Origin: Actinomycetes bacterium
Lineage (GTDB): Bacteria > Actinomycetota > Acidimicrobiia > Acidimicrobiales > Ilumatobacteraceae
Direction of reading: 5' to 3'
Length of the DNA stretch: 8,641 bases
NCBI GenBank assembly: GCA_023417265.1
Contig: JAEZFY010000244.1
Span: 1 to 8,641 of the forward strand
The translations under genes and the position numbers were made by a program. Numbering within the stretch: position 1 is the stretch's first letter; each line of letters opens with the position of its first letter. Shown here one piece after another: positions 6,197 through 8,641 of the stretch. The notes beneath the pieces were generated by a model. It was not told where the DNA came from. It ran no database searches and was given only the letters and a program-made list of their open reading frames with translations.

Positions 6197-8615
6197 GGGG
6201 ACGAGGGTAGTGAGGTCGCCCGGGACGGCTCGGGGTTCGTGTCGTCGGCGCACAGCGCGGCAGTGAGCACGGCGGCGATCGCGAACATGCCGACCCCGTG
6301 GTAGTGCTCGAAGGCGTGTGGCCAGCCGCCATCCGGCAACGGCGCGTAGCGTCGCTCGCGCACGACGACCGCCCCGGCGAGCACGATCACGCAGGCTGTG
6401 GCCGTGAGCTCCGGGATCCGGCGACCGCGCCAGACGACGAGCCCAACTGCGCCGAGCAGCCCGCCGAGCGCTCCGGCAGGCCCGACGAGGAGGAACCCGG
6501 CGGCGATCCAGACCGCGGCGATCGCGGCAAGGCGCGGCGGTGATCCGGGCCGGTCCCCGGCGGTGAGCTCGGGAGGAGCCGCGCCCGGACGTGGCCCGAG
6601 CGTCGATCCGGCCGGTCGCCGCCGGGCTGCGGCGGCGATCACGCCGACGCACACCACCACCGTCGCCACCGTGACGGCGTAGGCGATCGTCAGCGGGCGT
6701 TGCGCCGACCAGCTGGCGTGGACCGTGAAGGTCCCGTTCCCGGCCAGTTCAGGGCTCACCCACCACCCGGTGAAGCCGCCGTCGAGCAGGCTCGGCGGGC
6801 CCAAGTCGGTGTCGTCAGGGTCGGTACCCGCGAGCGACGCGTGCCAGGCGTCGTTGAAGCCCTCGCCGAGCACCACCCAACAGCCGTCGGGGCATCCCGT
6901 CACCGTCAGCGTGCGCGCTCGCCGGGTGTGCTCGTCGACGGTGACGCTCGGGGCGGTGGGCAGCGGGCGCCAGGGTTGCCCGAGCACGATCCGGTCAAGC
7001 TGTACCGGCAGCCCGTGTTCGGCGGGAAGCAGTTCGTGCGGGCCCGGCCCGAGCTCGACCGTCAGCGGGCGCGGGCAGCCGAGACTGACGAGCTCACCGG
7101 TACCCAGCCATGCCGGCCCCGACCCGGCGTCGCCGGTGGTGAGCAGCAGAGAGAGCGGCGTACCGTCGATCGTGGCGAGCGTCACGCACTCGGTGAGTGC
7201 GGTGGGCGTGGCGACGTCGGGCAACTCGGGCAGCCCGGCCAGACCGAGCTCGGCGATCGCCGCGGGCAGCTCGAACTCGTCGCCGAACCGGCGGTCGATC
7301 GTGACCTGCGGATCGGTGCCCGTGATCGTCACCGTCAGCGAACCGGGTGGCAGCGGCGGGTCGACCACGGCGCGGGCCGTCCCGTCCTGGGCCGGGGTGA
7401 GGCGGACCGTGCGCTGATCGGAGGCGACCGTCAGGGTGAGTTCCGTGATCGGGGTGAAGGCGCCCTCGGGCTGGAGCACGCTCAGCTCGGCGATCGGCTC
7501 GCTGACGCCGTCGATCGTGAGGCTGGCGCCGAGGCTGGCGTCGAAGCCGGTGATCCACGCCGTATCGGGGTCGCCGTCGATCGCCGCCGGTCCGGCGTGC
7601 TCGGGCCGGCCGAGCAGCCGTGTCGAGGCCTGCGCGGGCCAGCCGAAGAGGGCTGCCAGCTCGGCATCCGCGGCGCGGGCGTCGAGCCGGACGGTGGCCG
7701 ACACCGTCAGAGAACGTGTGTCGGGGAGCACGAACTGGCGGGTCAGCGTCGGTTCGGCGTCGCTGCGCCACCGGTCGGCCGGGTCGCTGCGCAGCCGGCT
7801 GAAGACGAGCGTGAGCGGTGTGTCGGCGCCGACCTCGGCCAGCGCGTCGGTGGGGACGTGGACGATCTCGCGGGTGGCGGCGAGGCCGAAGTCGAGTTCG
7901 CTGAACCCGACGCCGGCGACGATGCTCTCGGTGCCGGGTACGCCACCGGCGACGGCATCGATCGTCAGCGTGACCCGGTGGGTCGCCGGGTCGAGGCCCA
8001 GGCCGATCCCCTCGAACGGTGCGTCGAGCCGACGCGGTTCGCCGAGCGGGCGGCCGTCGCCGGCGTAGGCACGCAACGTCATCGCCGCGATCTGGCGTTG
8101 CCCGGGAAACTCGGTGTGCTGGTGGGCGGTCAGCGTCGTCGGGAGCTCGCCGGTGAACGTCAGCTCGATCAGCTCACCGACCGGGTTGCCGTGCTCGCCG
8201 ACGAGCCAGGCCGTCGACCGGTCGCCGTCGACGGCCATCCACGGCCGGTGCTCGGGCAGCAGCGCGAACGGTTGGCCGTAGGCGCTCGCCCGGGCGATCA
8301 CCGGGCCGCGCTGCTCGGCCGTGGTCAGGGTGCTGGTCAGGGTGCTGGTGCCGCGGTCGGTCGCATCGTCGGCGAACACCGGGAGGCGGGCGTCACCGAC
8401 CGCCGGCGAGATGAGCTCGGTGGCGGCGACGCCGTCGCGCCCGGCCGACTCGGTGAACCCGGTGGTGTCCTGGCTGCTGCGCCAGTGCCGGGCACGGACC
8501 CGGTTCGAATCGGTGACGAGCAGGCCGGCGCTGCGTTCGAGGAGCCCGGCGAGGTCGTCGGTGGCGGCGCTGTAGACGAGCGTCGCGGCACCGTCGAGGA
8601 GCCCCGCCGCGGCGG
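6193..8615 (-). CDS. AftD-like alpha-(1->3)-arabinofuranosyltransferase family protein, C-terminal part (5' end missing)
   Basis: The frame gives 806 residues up to where genomic sequence stops; the N-terminal GT-C membrane domain is missing. The first residues match the AftD/DUF3367 style: a VYSAATDDLAG strand (13-23), LVTDSNRVRARHW (32-44) and TGFTES. Two discoidin (F5/8 type C, carbohydrate-binding) signatures follow: AVDGDRSTAW (127-136) and AIDGDPDTAW (344-353). Then come GEGFNDAWHASLAG (583-596) and LLDGGFTGWWV (609-619), typical of the end of the external domain. Several C-terminal spans follow at about 640-663, 695-728, 735-751 and 770-789. In mycobacteria AftD adds alpha-1,3-arabinofuranose from decaprenyl-phospho-arabinose to arabinogalactan and lipoarabinomannan. 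Here the sugar is unproven because the catalytic domain is not visible. It is first in a coupled operon with two GT-C-like genes. The codons beyond 8613 are adapter, and an in-frame TAA in the adapter (8625-8623) is artificial. Confidence 0.85.
6204..6209 (-). promoter_or_regulatory. Putative internal -10 box (TACCCT) inside the AftD-like gene
   Basis: TACCCT followed by 7 nt and the GTG at 6196 repeats the arrangement seen before the GTG at 711; both share CTACCCTCG and then a C-rich tract leading into GTG. It lies within the last codons of the AftD-like gene. If active, it would let the two GT-C-like genes be made as a leaderless transcript independent of the operon's main promoter. No -35 element is visible, and chance in GC-rich coding DNA remains possible. 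Confidence 0.4.
8322..8345. repeat. Two exact tandem copies of a 12-bp unit in the AftD-like gene
   Basis: TGGTCAGGGTGC occurs twice in a row and the following TGGT begins a third copy. The unit is in frame and gives TSTL-TSTL in the protein, in a Ser/Thr-rich linker just before the first discoidin-like module. A 12-bp period keeps the frame if the copy number changes. It looks like a recent slippage duplication. Confidence 0.85.
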
Positions 8616-8641
8616 CTGTCTCTTATACACAAATCCGAGCC
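8616..8641 (+). other. Nextera/Tn5 mosaic-end sequencing adapter at contig end (artefact)
   Basis: The first 16 bases of this stretch equal the start of the 19-bp Tn5 mosaic end used in Nextera libraries (CTGTCTCTTATACACA), and the last seven (CCGAGCC) equal the start of the Nextera read-2 adapter arm that follows it. Only two of the 26 bases differ from the expected adapter, both in the three bases between. The base composition is AT-rich unlike everything before it. Read on the minus strand, the adapter yields the well-known spurious N-termini MCIRDS (TTG at 8632) and MYKRQ (GTG at 8630). It should be trimmed; genomic sequence ends at about 8615. Confidence 0.96.

Noticed and set aside
4367..6304. 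A 645-codon open frame on the plus strand opposite the first GT-C-like gene
   Set aside because: Its product is an improbable string of Asp, Glu, His, Arg and Gln with no fold pattern, as expected when hydrophobic GC-rich codons are read antisense. The minus-strand gene has coherent spans, motifs and 4-bp junctions.
4449..6332. A 627-codon minus-strand frame overlapping the first GT-C-like gene
   Set aside because: It is another frame-shifted shadow with an Arg/Ala-rich product; the true frame contains the conserved GT-C motifs.
6197..6652. N-terminal extension of the first GT-C-like gene to an upstream start at 6652
   Set aside because: The extra 152 residues are Arg-rich and lie entirely inside the AftD-like gene in another frame. 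GTG 6196 gives a normal first span and a GTGA junction.
5613..7260. Five copies of the octamer GCGATCGC (5613, 5802, 6275, 6518, 7253), more than expected by chance
   Set aside because: All five encode Ala-Ile-Ala in the same minus-strand reading phase, mostly in membrane segments, so protein composition and codon preference explain them better than a DNA signal. A genome-wide count would be needed to revive the idea.

Overview
The window is very GC-rich and almost entirely coding, with GTG as a frequent start, no recognisable Shine-Dalgarno sequences and short overlapping gene junctions. Together with a large AftD-like arabinofuranosyltransferase-type protein, this suggests an actinobacterium (Actinomycetota). 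The AftD-like protein with discoidin-like modules and the possibly leaderless TANNNT-type starts make Acidimicrobiia (Ilumatobacter-like) my best guess, but that lineage is inferred from memory of protein style. The right edge is a contig end: the last 26 bases are a Nextera/Tn5 sequencing adapter, not genomic DNA.

Layout. Positions 1-711 (minus) hold the N-terminal 237 residues of a polytopic GT-C-like membrane glycosyltransferase that runs off the left edge. A 42-bp divergent spacer (712-753) carries a -10-like box for each direction. Positions 754-1920 (plus) encode a GT-B family 4 glycosyltransferase. It is followed 13 bp later by a dolichol/polyprenyl-phosphate mannosyltransferase-type GT2 enzyme (1934-2710). 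That gene overlaps tail-to-tail by 26 bp with a three-gene minus-strand operon. Read in its own direction, the operon runs: AftD-like protein (8615 down to 6193, 5' end missing), a GT-C-like membrane protein (6196-4406), and a second, paralogous GT-C-like membrane protein (4409-2685). The two junctions are 4-bp GTGA and ATGA overlaps, indicating tight translational coupling.

How the genes may work together. The GT2 enzyme would charge a polyprenyl-phosphate carrier with a sugar on the cytoplasmic side. The GT4 enzyme would use nucleotide sugars in the cytoplasm. The three GT-C-like proteins and the AftD-like protein would use lipid-linked sugars on the outer face of the membrane. The locus therefore looks like a cell-envelope glycan (lipoglycan, arabinan/mannan-like polymer or glycoprotein) assembly region. 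All five genes have the logic of known families. The unusual parts are their combination, the tandem paralogous GT-C pair coupled to an AftD-like gene, and the probable leaderless promoters, one of them inside a gene end. I found no RNA gene, CRISPR array, transposon or phage element. No stretch over 300 bases lacks a gene.
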